Shown here piece after piece: positions 1 to 6,963 of a stretch of 7,244 nucleotides of DNA (position 1 is the stretch's first letter; each line of letters begins with the position of its first letter). The stretch comes from Spirochaetaceae bacterium. Lineage in GTDB: Bacteria > Spirochaetota > Spirochaetia > SZUA-6 > Fen-1364. The stretch covers positions 1 through 7,244 of the forward strand of contig PMDT01000115.1 in NCBI GenBank assembly GCA_003154555.1, given 5' to 3'. The position numbers and the translations under genes were made by a program. The notes under the pieces are model-generated. The model was not told the DNA's origin, did no database searches, and saw only the letters and a list, made by a program, of their open reading frames with translations.

Positions 1-68
1 GCGCAGAAGGTGGCAAACGCTCCCAGCACGAGGTGCGAGGCATCCTGGGTGAAGTTCATGATGTCCAT
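1..68 (-). CDS. N-terminal fragment of a probable membrane protein (runs off the window)
   Basis: Only the first 22 complete codons are inside the window, reading MDIMNFTQDASHLVLGAFAT and then Phe-Cys. The ATG at 66-68 follows the stop codon of the upstream aminotransferase-like gene after a single base, and has a GGAGG ribosome binding site five bases upstream, so a real start here is well supported. A second ATG at 57-59 is possible but lies too far from that site. After a short polar N-terminus the residues turn hydrophobic (LVLGAFATFC), which looks like the start of a first transmembrane helix rather than a cleaved signal peptide, because no basic residues come first. I do not recognise the family, and the function is unknown from what is visible. 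The gene is probably translated from the same mRNA as its upstream neighbours. Confidence 0.7.
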   Translation of the reverse strand, partial: MDIMNFTQDASHLVLGAFATFC

Positions 69-69
69 A

Positions 70-897
70 TCATCCTCCCGAGCTCCGGGCGAAAAGATCC
101 GCCAGGAGCTTGTTTTCCCCCGGGGAGCATTCCCCGGGAAGCACGCTCGGTCCGGGATATCCGGGATGAAGCAGCACGCCGGCGCGAAGGAACTCCGCGT
201 GCACGCGCGAGTAGTCCGGCTCTGGAAAAACGGCGCGCACGTACGGCCCCTGCCGTTTCCACCCGCGGGTCCGATCGATCGCGCGCTCCACTGCCGCGAT
301 GCCGTCGGACAGTGGCGGCTCGCCCGACGGATGCGTCAGGGCCGCAAGACCGCGAACCGCTGCGGCCAGGACAAAGCCGGGCAGGGCGTCGGAGGGAGGG
401 GCCTCGTGCGCTGCCGACGGTGCAAAGCACACCGGAACCGGTGCGCTGCAAACGGTGACGGGGAGCTGCGCAAGAAGCACGCGGGTCGCCGCGGGGCAGG
501 GGAGAAGAGGTCGCCAGAGCGCGGCAGGTGCAGGTGACGCCTGCTGCTCGGCAAGGGCCGGATCATGGACGTCTGCAAGGGCCAGGGTCGCATGGAGAAA
601 GTGCCCTGCCGCCTGGAGCGCGCGGTCCATCGATGCGTACAGGCGCACGTCTCCCCATCCGGGAAGCATCTTCTTAACGGCGGCCACGAGCCTTCCTTCC
701 CATGCCGTGGGCAGCGCGGTGGAAAGCCCCTGCGACAGGACTGACTTCATGACCGTGAGCACGCCTGCCCCCCGATGTCCGAGCAGGGCGCCATCCCGGT
801 AGAGGTCGAGATAGCGGCGCCCCTCCATGTCATAGAGACGGAAGCCGCGGGCCCGGCGGATCCGGGGGATGCCGGCCGGGAGGCTCCTATCCTTCAT
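70..897 (-). CDS. Class III aminotransferase-like protein lacking the PLP lysine (probable pseudoenzyme)
   Basis: A 275-residue protein. Residues about 16-100 resemble the N-terminal part of class III aminotransferases such as glutamate-1-semialdehyde aminomutase: the stretch RARGFRLYDMEGRRYLDL, then GHRG, then an ALPTAWEGRLVAAVKKMLP segment. Residues 172-187 (LPGFVLAAAVRGLAAL) resemble the helix after the active site, and 230-246 (RVHAEFLRAGVLLHPG) the C-terminal small domain. The family is usually about 420-450 residues, so roughly 150 are missing from the large PLP-binding domain. The usual SGTEA phosphate-binding motif is replaced by ASMDRA (88-93), no FDEV-type aspartate is seen, and there is no lysine between residues 77 and 213. 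Transamination is therefore unlikely. The frame is intact; the start overlaps the folE2 stop by 11 bases and the stop sits one base from the next ATG, so the gene looks maintained and translationally coupled. The ribosome binding site is weak; an in-frame ATG at 919-921 is the alternative start. The function is unknown. Confidence 0.72.
   Translation of the reverse strand: MKDRSLPAGIPRIRRARGFRLYDMEGRRYLDLYRDGALLGHRGAGVLTVMKSVLSQGLSTALPTAWEGRLVAAVKKMLPGWGDVRLYASMDRALQAAGHFLHATLALADVHDPALAEQQASPAPAALWRPLLPCPAATRVLLAQLPVTVCSAPVPVCFAPSAAHEAPPSDALPGFVLAAAVRGLAALTHPSGEPPLSDGIAAVERAIDRTRGWKRQGPYVRAVFPEPDYSRVHAEFLRAGVLLHPGYPGPSVLPGECSPGENKLLADLFARSSGG
74..78 (-). promoter_or_regulatory. Ribosome binding site for the membrane-protein gene at 1-68
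   Basis: GGAGG on the minus strand, five bases before the ATG at 66-68. It lies inside the last codons of the upstream gene, so ribosomes can re-initiate as they finish that gene. It is the main evidence that the edge fragment is a genuine gene start. Confidence 0.7.
119..138. repeat. GC-rich inverted repeat inside the aminotransferase-like gene
   Basis: A perfect 8-base inverted repeat, CCCGGGGA and TCCCCGGG, around a 4-base loop. It lies within the last codons of the aminotransferase-like gene, about 50 bases before the next start codon. No T-run follows it on either strand, so it is not a standard intrinsic terminator. The repeat codes for two PGE-like peptide motifs, so it may simply be a coding coincidence in GC-rich DNA. 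Confidence 0.45.
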
Positions 898-1675
898 CGA
901 ATCTTTTTGCAATGACGGCATAAGCGCTGTGATTATGAATGGACTCGAAGTTTTCCACCTCGACGACATGGTAGCGCAGGCCGGGCAGGGACTGGAGCCG
1001 GAGCGCCACCTCCCGCACGACGTCCTCCACGAAGCGCGGGTTTTCGTAGGCGCGCTCGGTAACGTACTTCTCATCTTCCCGTTTCAGCAGGGCATAGAGA
1101 GGGCTTGAGGCCGCGTCTTCGGCGATCTGGATGATGTCCTCGATCCAGATGAACTTCGTCATGCCGACGGTGATGGCCACCATGCCGCGCTGGTTGTGTG
1201 CGGAATATTCCGATATCTCCTTGGAGCAGGGACAGAGGGTGTGCACGGGAACGTCGACCCGTGTCGCGATCTGCATGTGCGCCCCGTAGGTCGCCTCGAT
1301 GCGGCAGTCGTAGGACATGAGGGATTCCATGCCCGACACGGGCGCCTTGCGGCGCAGGAAGAAGGGAAAGGCAAGCTCGATGTGCGACTCCTCCGCCTGG
1401 AGTGTCCGCTTGATCTCGATGAGAATGCGGTCGAGGTTGTGGTAGCTCACCTCGTTCTTGAAACGGTCCAGCACCTCCACGAATCGGCTCATGTGGGTGC
1501 CCCTGTTCGTGTGCGGCAGGTTCACCGACAGGCTCACGTTGGCAACGGTCTGCTGGGTTTCCTTGCTCTTGTCCCGTACGGTTATGGGGTAGCGGATCTG
1601 GCGTATCCCCACCTTCTGGATCGGCATATTGCGAAAGTCGGGGCTCGACTGCACGTCCTTCAACTGTTGCTCCAT
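887..1675 (-). CDS. folE2: GTP cyclohydrolase IB (FolE2)
   Basis: A 262-residue protein of the FolE2 family, which converts GTP to 7,8-dihydroneopterin triphosphate in the cytoplasm, the first step to folate and also a precursor of queuosine. Family marks are LPHTNRGTHMSRF (53-65), the CPCSKEIS motif (148-155) followed by AHNQRG (159-164), and the C-terminal ENFESIHNH (241-249). By position, Cys148, His160, Glu217 and His247 match the metal-binding residues described for the Neisseria enzyme, each shifted by one. The length is normal. Unlike FolE (type IA), this type can work with metals other than zinc and often takes over in zinc shortage. The ATG lies two bases after the helicase stop, with a GGAG site seven bases upstream inside the helicase gene, so the start is secure. 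The stop overlaps the next gene. No Zur-like operator is visible, and no other pterin gene is in the window. Confidence 0.96.
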   Translation of the reverse strand: MEQQLKDVQSSPDFRNMPIQKVGIRQIRYPITVRDKSKETQQTVANVSLSVNLPHTNRGTHMSRFVEVLDRFKNEVSYHNLDRILIEIKRTLQAEESHIELAFPFFLRRKAPVSGMESLMSYDCRIEATYGAHMQIATRVDVPVHTLCPCSKEISEYSAHNQRGMVAITVGMTKFIWIEDIIQIAEDAASSPLYALLKREDEKYVTERAYENPRFVEDVVREVALRLQSLPGLRYHVVEVENFESIHNHSAYAVIAKRFDEG

Positions 1676-1677
1676 TC

Positions 1678-3756
1678 TCAGTCTCCGAGGTGGATCCGCT
1701 CCAGCCGCGCGTACTTCGGAAGGAATTTTCCCACGCGACCCGACTGGAAGCGGACCTGCACGACCACGGCGCCGTCACTATACCACGATCGCTCGACAAC
1801 GCCGGCGCCGTAGTCCTCGTGGTAGACGCCCGACCCGACGGGGAACTCCGCCTCGGGCCCGGCGTCCCCCTCCCCGCCCGTGCGCGCGATGCCCGCGGGC
1901 AGCTCGTCGAGGAACCGGGACGGCGACATCTCGGTCGTCCTGCCGAAAAGCCTCCGCCGCTGGCACCAGGTCATAAGGAGGCGCTCCCGCGCGCGTGTGA
2001 TGCCCACGTAGAAAAGGCGCCGTTCTTCTTCCACGTCATCGGCGCTGCCGCTGCTCGAGTCGTGGGGGAAGATCCCCTCCTCCAGGCCGGTGATGATCAC
2101 GCGGTCGAACTCCAGGCCCTTCGTATTGTGCATCGTGATGAGCGTGACCTGGACGTCCTCCGCGCTCGTCTCCCCGTCCAGGGGGCTCGCCAGGGCGACG
2201 CTTTCCAGGAATGCGGTGAGCGCTTCCGGGCCCGTGCCATAGGTGGCCATGTCGCTCACGATTTCCTCGAGGTTGTCCGTCTTGGAGGTCTCCTCCGACG
2301 TGTCGCGCACCTTGTACATCTCGTACAGTCCCGTCCGCGCGAGCATGAGCCGGGCGAGCTCCGCGATGGGAAGCTCCTCGACGCGCCGCGAAAGCTCGTC
2401 CATGACCGACAGGAGCGCCGCCAGCCCCACGCGCGCACGGGCGGAAAGCCTGCCCGCGACGCGGCGCGCCGCCCGGAGCAGGTCGAAGTCGCCGCCCGCA
2501 GCGATCTCCCGGCGCCACTCGTCGACAATCTTGTCGACGCTCGCGGCCCCCATTCCCCGGCTGGGCTTGTTCACGATTCTGCGGAACGACACCTCGTCGT
2601 TCCTGTTCATGAGGAGCGAGAGGTAGGCGATGGCGTCCTTCACTTCTTCGCGCGAATAGAAGCGCACCGTGCCCACGAGCCTGAACCTGATGCCGGCGTC
2701 ACGGAAGTGCTTTTCAAAAGACAGCGATTGCGCGTTCATACGGTAGAGGATCGCGGTCGTTCCGACGAATCCATCCACCACGAGCCGGCCGCAGAGCTCC
2801 GCCTCCTCCTCCTGGTCGAAACAGCAGGCAACCGCGGGGGGCTCCCCGCCGGGTTTTTCCGTCCAGAGCGTCTTTCCCAGCCTGCCCGCATTGTTGCTCA
2901 CGACCGTGGAAGCCACGTCGAGTATCGCCTGGGTCGAGCGGTAGTTGCGCTCCAGGCGCACGATCTGCGTTCCGGGGAATACCTTCGGGAAGTTCAGGAT
3001 ATTGCCCACCTCGGCCCCGCGGAAGCGATAGATGGACTGGTCGTCGTCCCCCACGACGCAGAGGTACGTCTCGGGGCCCCAGAGCTCGCGCAGGAGCTCG
3101 AACTGCGCCTTGTTCGAATCCTGGTACTCGTCGACCAGGACGACGCGGAATCTCTGCCGTGTACGCTCGCGCAGCTCGGGCACGCGGGTGAGGAGCTGGA
3201 GCGGCATCAGGATCAGGTCGCCGAAGTCCACGTTGCCGGTGGCGTGTTTTGCCTTTTCATAGGCCCGGTAGACATCGTACGAGCAGCCCGCCCGCGTGAT
3301 GGCCTCTTCCGGCTCATCGGGCCCCAGGCCAAGATCCTTCACCCGGCTGATCTCCTCCAGGCTGCGGCGCAGGTAACCGCGGTCTTCGGTCGTGCCGAGT
3401 ATCGTCTTCAGCAGCGACACGGAGTCGTCATCGTCGTAGATGTGGAAGGACGGGGCGAGCCCGGCGAGCTTCGCGTTCCGCCTCAGGAACCATGCCCCGA
3501 AGGAATGGAATGTCCGCACCATCACATCTTCCGCGTGGGGAACGAGCGATACAACCCGCTCCTTCATCTCCTGCGCGGCCTTGTTCGTGAAGGTGACGGC
3601 GAGAATGGAACGCGGATTCATGGCGTGGTGCTCGATGAGCCAGGCGATCTTGGTCGTGATGACGCGCGTCTTTCCCGAGCCCGCGCCGGCCAGGATGAGG
3701 AGCGGGCTGCCCGAATGGATCACGGCCTCGCGCTGCTCGGGGTTGAGCACGGCCAT
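1678..3756 (-). CDS. pcrA: PcrA/UvrD-type superfamily 1A DNA helicase
   Basis: A 692-residue ATP-dependent 3'-5' DNA helicase of the UvrD/PcrA/Rep family, acting in nucleotide excision repair, replication restart and removal of stalled RNA polymerase. Motifs appear in order: Q motif (LNPEQ, 4-8), Walker A AGAGSGKT (23-30), Ia TFTNKAA (55-61), Ib TFHSFG (82-87), II VDEYQD (208-213), III VGDDDQSIYRFRGA (235-248), IV LERNYRS (268-274), V TMHNTKGLEFD (within 537-551) and VI RRLFYVGITRARERL (579-593). All catalytic motifs are intact. Residues about 638-689 (GSGVYHEDYGAGVV onwards) look like the C-terminal Tudor-like domain of PcrA/UvrD, known to contact RNA polymerase. This favours PcrA/UvrD over Rep, and the length is near the family's 700-740. 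The ATG at 3754-3756 is ten bases after the rimO stop with a weak binding site. A TTG at 3775-3777 with a better site would add seven residues. folE2 follows two bases downstream. Confidence 0.96.
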   Translation of the reverse strand: MAVLNPEQREAVIHSGSPLLILAGAGSGKTRVITTKIAWLIEHHAMNPRSILAVTFTNKAAQEMKERVVSLVPHAEDVMVRTFHSFGAWFLRRNAKLAGLAPSFHIYDDDDSVSLLKTILGTTEDRGYLRRSLEEISRVKDLGLGPDEPEEAITRAGCSYDVYRAYEKAKHATGNVDFGDLILMPLQLLTRVPELRERTRQRFRVVLVDEYQDSNKAQFELLRELWGPETYLCVVGDDDQSIYRFRGAEVGNILNFPKVFPGTQIVRLERNYRSTQAILDVASTVVSNNAGRLGKTLWTEKPGGEPPAVACCFDQEEEAELCGRLVVDGFVGTTAILYRMNAQSLSFEKHFRDAGIRFRLVGTVRFYSREEVKDAIAYLSLLMNRNDEVSFRRIVNKPSRGMGAASVDKIVDEWRREIAAGGDFDLLRAARRVAGRLSARARVGLAALLSVMDELSRRVEELPIAELARLMLARTGLYEMYKVRDTSEETSKTDNLEEIVSDMATYGTGPEALTAFLESVALASPLDGETSAEDVQVTLITMHNTKGLEFDRVIITGLEEGIFPHDSSSGSADDVEEERRLFYVGITRARERLLMTWCQRRRLFGRTTEMSPSRFLDELPAGIARTGGEGDAGPEAEFPVGSGVYHEDYGAGVVERSWYSDGAVVVQVRFQSGRVGKFLPKYARLERIHLGD

Positions 3757-3766
3757 GTACGCCGGT

Positions 3767-5137
3767 TCAGCGCTCAACGACGCCACCCTCCAGGTCGACT
3801 CCATTGCGCCTGTCGATGCGCACCCGCACCATGCCCGCGGGGGCAAAGGCGCCGCGCACAACCACCAGGCCGTCGACATCGGGCGCCTGCAGGTAGGCGC
3901 GTCCCAGCGACAGCTCCTCTCCCTGCACGCGCTCCTCCACCAGCACGTCGAGTGAGCGGCCGATGTACCGGTCAAGCGCACGGTCGGTGATGCTCACCTG
4001 TCGCCGTTCCACCTCCGCCTTGCGGCTCTCCGCAACTGCTTTTGTCACCCGCCCGCTCATGCGATACGCCGGCGTATCCTCTTCCCGCGAGTAGGTGAAA
4101 GAGCCCAGCCAGTCAGGCCTCAGGCGCTCCTGGAAGTCGAGGAGCATATCGAAGTCCGCGTCCGTCTCGCCGGGGAAGCCAAGGAGGAACGTGGAGCGGA
4201 TGACGGCGTCGGGGAGCCGGCGGCGGATGGCGGACACGAGGTCGACATTGCGCGCGGGATCGCCTTGACGGCCCATCGCCCGAAGGATGTCCGGCGCGCC
4301 GTGCTGGAAGGGCAGATCGAAGTACGGGAGAAAACGGGCGTCACCTGCCATGAGGTCGAGAAGCCCTGACGGGAAGTGATCGGGGTGGATGTATAACAGC
4401 CTGACCCAGAAATCGCCCCGAATCCGGGAAATATTCCCTAGCAGCTCCGTGAGCCCGCCGCCGCCAAGGTCCTTGCCCCACGACCCGAGATCCTGCGCGA
4501 TCAGGACAAGCTCCCGCGCCCCGCGATCCAGGAGACCGCGCACTTCCGCGACGATCTCCGCCGGGCCCCGGCTTGCAAGGTCGCCGCGGATCAGGGGAAT
4601 GGCGCAGTACGTGCAGCGATTGGAGCAGCCTTCGGCGATTTTCACGTATGCGCTGCCGGGCCAGGACAGCAGGTGGTCCCTTTCGTAGGGCTTCGCTCCG
4701 GGTGGTTGCACAGGACCGCGGCCTTCCACAATCTCCACGATGCGCGAAGGGTTGCGGTTGCCAAGGAAGGCGTCGATCTCGGGCAGCTGCGCGGCAAGCT
4801 CTTCCCCGTAGCGCTCGGAAAGACAGCCGACCATGATGACCTTCCGATCCGGGTGGCGCGCCTTCATCTCGAGGCTCGTCTCGATGGATTCCTTTTTTGC
4901 CGCGTTGATGAAGCCGCACGTGTTCACCACGATCACGTCCGCGTCATCGGGCGAATCCGCAAGGTGCCACCCCGCACGCTCGAGGGAGGCGATCATGAGC
5001 TCCGAATCCACCTGGTTCTTTGCGCATCCAAGGCTTTCGACGTGGAAGGTGCGGCGGGGCGTCGTGCTGCTGACGGGGGAAACCCTCGGGCGGATGTGGT
5101 CGGCGCCCTCAGTACTGCGGCGTGATCTCGAGGACAT
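3767..5137 (-). CDS. rimO: Ribosomal protein S12 methylthiotransferase RimO
   Basis: A 456-residue radical SAM enzyme with two [4Fe-4S] clusters that adds a methylthio group to the conserved aspartate of ribosomal protein S12. The N-terminal UPF0004 domain begins FHVESLGCAKNQVDSE and carries three cluster cysteines (38, 74 in VNTCGFI, 105 in MVGCLSERY). The radical SAM motif CSNRCTYC gives Cys171, 175 and 178. Residues about 389-456 form the TRAM domain. GCAKNQVDSE, NTCGFI, IAQDLGSWG and the YFDLPFQHG stretch fit RimO better than the tRNA enzymes MiaB or MtaB. The ATG at 5135-5137 was chosen because no ATG, GTG or TTG lies between it and the conserved core. It overlaps the end of rodZ by 29 bases and has only a poorly placed G-rich binding site. 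A TTG at 5183-5185 is a less likely alternative. The roughly 30 residues before the core are Ser/Arg-rich and longer than typical. Confidence 0.95.
   Translation of the reverse strand: MSSRSRRSTEGADHIRPRVSPVSSTTPRRTFHVESLGCAKNQVDSELMIASLERAGWHLADSPDDADVIVVNTCGFINAAKKESIETSLEMKARHPDRKVIMVGCLSERYGEELAAQLPEIDAFLGNRNPSRIVEIVEGRGPVQPPGAKPYERDHLLSWPGSAYVKIAEGCSNRCTYCAIPLIRGDLASRGPAEIVAEVRGLLDRGARELVLIAQDLGSWGKDLGGGGLTELLGNISRIRGDFWVRLLYIHPDHFPSGLLDLMAGDARFLPYFDLPFQHGAPDILRAMGRQGDPARNVDLVSAIRRRLPDAVIRSTFLLGFPGETDADFDMLLDFQERLRPDWLGSFTYSREEDTPAYRMSGRVTKAVAESRKAEVERRQVSITDRALDRYIGRSLDVLVEERVQGEELSLGRAYLQAPDVDGLVVVRGAFAPAGMVRVRIDRRNGVDLEGGVVER
3787..3791 (-). promoter_or_regulatory. Candidate ribosome binding site supporting an alternative helicase start
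   Basis: GGAGG on the minus strand, inside the end of rimO, nine bases before an in-frame TTG at 3775-3777. If used, the helicase begins MSAEPAYMAVLNPEQ and overlaps rimO by 11 bases. The ATG at 3754-3756 has no comparable site nearby, so the start of the helicase is uncertain by seven codons. Confidence 0.4.
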
Positions 5138-6236
5138 ACCCGCCCGCAGTCGTGTCCTTGCGCCAGGCGACCTTGCGGGTGGCAACCTCGCCGAGATCCC
5201 CCAGCTCGAAGTCCCTCCCCTGGACGCGCATGCGGGCAGCCCCCGCGTTGGAGAGCCAGATCATCACCTGGAGCTTTCCCGTATCAACGGAAAACTGCTC
5301 TCCCTTCTGGAAGAAGCGGTCTTCCCGATCCTTGCTGTCCACGAGATAACGGAAGAGGCAGTCGTTCTTGAATGTGAAATCCAGGGTGAAAAGACCGGTC
5401 TGCGCCGCCGTGAGGACGGTCTGGGTCTTGAATGTGTCGGTGCGGACAGGCGGCGTGGCGGACCCTGCCGGCGCCGCGGCGAGCGCAGCCGCGGATGAGG
5501 CGTCCTCCACCGTGGAGGTGACACCGGTGGCGGCCTGTCCGGTGGTCTTGTAGAGACCGAGATTCACGCGCTTCAGCGCGGATCCACGGTCCACGTCGTT
5601 CCAGACGATGCGTATTTCCGGGGTGGAGTCTGCGTCCAGATCGATGTAGCGCTCCTTGCCCAGCCCCATGTCCACGGTGCCACCAGGCACCTTGAGGGTG
5701 AGCGTATCGCCGACATTCGCGATCACGATCCGGTACGTCTTTCCATTGTAAGGGATGGAAATGCCGTCTCCCTGGTTGAACCACTGCGTCCGCACCTCGT
5801 CCTGGAAGACGAAGTCGCTCGTTGAGCCTGCCGCGGCGTGCGAAGTGGTGGCGGTATTTCCCCCCGCGCGGGAGGTGGCCCTGTAGATCAGGTAGCCGGC
5901 GGCGGCCAGCACGAGCACCGCGGCAGCGATGAAGAGAATCAGGCGGAGGGGGGGAACCTTGGGCCGGGTCTCCAGCAGCTCGTTCATCGGCAGCGGCTGT
6001 TCCTGGATCTTGATGTTGCGGTAGATGCCGACCAGCTCGTCCGGAGAAAGCCCCAGATACTCCGCGTAGTTACGCAGGAAGCCCAGGGCATAGGTCTCGC
6101 CGGGGAACGTGGCGAAATCCTCGTCCTCCAGCGCCTTGAGGAAGCGCTTGGCGACATGGGTTTCCCGCGCGATCTGGTCGATGGTCAGGTTGTTGCGCTC
6201 GCGCGCCAGTCGAAGCTTCTCGCCGATCGATTCCAT
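5109..6236 (-). CDS. rodZ: RodZ-type cell-shape protein (HTH, one membrane segment, DUF4115)
   Basis: A 375-residue bitopic membrane protein. RodZ binds MreB through its cytoplasmic HTH domain and links it to peptidoglycan synthesis. Residues 3-72 are the RodZ-type HTH (IGEKLRLARERNNLTIDQIA, then ETYALGFLRNYAEYLGL). Residues about 98-118 are one hydrophobic span (LILFIAAAVLVLAAAGYLIY) preceded by basic residues and followed by a Ser/Ala/Thr-rich linker. About 141-230 is a beta-rich region with an Asp-rich loop IDLDADSTPE (198-207), which I do not place in the standard RodZ layout. An Ala/Pro-rich linker follows (246-263). The C-terminal part, about 280-365, matches DUF4115 (VMIWLSNAG, then LGDLGE). 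The ATG at 6234-6236 starts eight bases after the lolA-like stop with an AGG-type site four bases upstream; the open frame upstream is only the shadow of that gene. The rimO start overlaps its 3' end. Confidence 0.88.
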   Translation of the reverse strand: MESIGEKLRLARERNNLTIDQIARETHVAKRFLKALEDEDFATFPGETYALGFLRNYAEYLGLSPDELVGIYRNIKIQEQPLPMNELLETRPKVPPLRLILFIAAAVLVLAAAGYLIYRATSRAGGNTATTSHAAAGSTSDFVFQDEVRTQWFNQGDGISIPYNGKTYRIVIANVGDTLTLKVPGGTVDMGLGKERYIDLDADSTPEIRIVWNDVDRGSALKRVNLGLYKTTGQAATGVTSTVEDASSAAALAAAPAGSATPPVRTDTFKTQTVLTAAQTGLFTLDFTFKNDCLFRYLVDSKDREDRFFQKGEQFSVDTGKLQVMIWLSNAGAARMRVQGRDFELGDLGEVATRKVAWRKDTTAGGYVLEITPQY

Positions 6237-6244
6237 ATTACCTG

Positions 6245-6925
6245 CTACTGTGTCGAATCGAAAAGCCAGTCCTGGATCGTGTTCACAGTGACCGGTGCGT
6301 CGTACGCGAAACGCGAGTCGGGAACCCCCTGGTTCGTTCGGATATTCGTGTAATCCATGACGACCTTGTCCCCGCCCGCCATGATGCCTTCCACGCGGCG
6401 GATGAGCGAATCCTTCACCGACACGATCATCTGCGTGAAGTTCGTCGTGCCGCGCGAGACGAGCTTCAGCTTCGTCACCATCTCCCGGGAACCGTCCTCC
6501 AGCGCCATGGGTGCGGGGCCCGTGAGATAGGCTATGGAGAAGTTCCTCTTCCAGAGGGCGAAGCTCTGGTTGCTCGCCATTCCTTCTATCTGGCCGCTGC
6601 CGCGCTTCTTGTAGTCCTGTTCGAGCACGACCGCGTTCTGCGGCGAATACCACTGCAGCTTCTGGCCGTCGAAATTGAGCACCATCTTGGGGGGATCGTC
6701 GAAATCGATGCGCAGGTACAGGGGCGATTTGTACGACAGGCGGCCGTGATAGCTCGCCTTTCCATTCACAATGCTGATGTCGGCGACATAGTCATTCACC
6801 TTGCTGAAGCTCGCGGAGAGGGTATCGAAATACTTCTCCGCCGAAACGAGCTCGGCAGCCTGCCCGAAGGCAGCAAGAGGCAGCAGCATGCAGATGAGTG
6901 CGGAAAAAACGGCTTTTCTGTTCAA
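6245..6925 (-). CDS. lolA: LolA-like periplasmic lipoprotein carrier protein
   Basis: A 226-residue protein that resembles LolA, which ferries outer-membrane lipoproteins across the periplasm. The proposed N-terminus, MNRKAVFSALICMLLPLAAF followed by GQA, is a classic signal peptide: basic start, hydrophobic core and a small-residue cleavage zone near residues 19-23. The mature part has the LolA pattern: a strand (ADISIVNG), GRLSYKSPLYLRIDFDDPPK, then LNFDGQKLQWYSPQNAVVLEQ, in which a membrane-like hydrophobic surface is built from beta strands. The length is typical. The start is uncertain. TTG at 6923-6925 gives the best signal peptide, with GGGG six bases upstream; TTGs at 6935-6937 and 6944-6946 would only lengthen it. 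An ATG at 6887-6889 would cut the signal peptide in half. A close promoter lies upstream, and rodZ follows after eight bases. It may be a LolA-family paralogue rather than the main carrier. Confidence 0.85.
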   Translation of the reverse strand: MNRKAVFSALICMLLPLAAFGQAAELVSAEKYFDTLSASFSKVNDYVADISIVNGKASYHGRLSYKSPLYLRIDFDDPPKMVLNFDGQKLQWYSPQNAVVLEQDYKKRGSGQIEGMASNQSFALWKRNFSIAYLTGPAPMALEDGSREMVTKLKLVSRGTTNFTQMIVSVKDSLIRRVEGIMAGGDKVVMDYTNIRTNQGVPDSRFAYDAPVTVNTIQDWLFDSTQ

Positions 6926-6935
6926 GGCTGACCCC

Positions 6936-6963
6936 AATGTAACCAAGCAAACATCTTTGTCAA
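6936..6963 (-). promoter_or_regulatory. Sigma70-like promoter upstream of the lolA-like gene
   Basis: A perfect -35 box TTGACA (6958-6963), a 16-base spacer and a -10 box TACATT (6936-6941, four of six consensus bases). The -35 box contains the TGA stop of the upstream zinc-finger gene. Transcription would be expected to start near 6928-6930, only a few bases before the TTG start codon at 6925. This is the only stretch in the window that looks like a promoter between genes. It was judged by eye only. Confidence 0.5.

Noticed and set aside
119..138. Possible intrinsic terminator
   Set aside because: The hairpin lies inside a coding region and no T-run follows on either strand.
10..537. Overlapping plus-strand open frames opposite the aminotransferase-like gene
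   Set aside because: Arg-rich, low-complexity peptides without a recognisable motif. The minus strand has family similarity and neat coupling with both neighbours.
1071..1799. A 242-codon minus-strand open frame across folE2 and the end of the helicase
   Set aside because: It is a different frame over two well-supported genes and its peptide is Arg/His/Gly-rich with no family marks.
1690..3990. A 766-codon open frame on the plus strand, opposite the helicase gene
   Set aside because: Its codons lie in register with the helicase codons on the other strand, so it can only be interrupted where the helicase uses TTA, CTA or TCA, which are rare in G+C-rich genes. The peptide is rich in Arg, His, Ala and Pro with no recognisable motif, while the minus strand carries every helicase motif.
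6237..6653. An upstream extension of the rodZ frame into the lolA-like gene
   Set aside because: The extended part is an out-of-frame reading of the lolA-like gene. RodZ similarity begins exactly at the ATG at 6236, which follows the upstream stop after eight bases.
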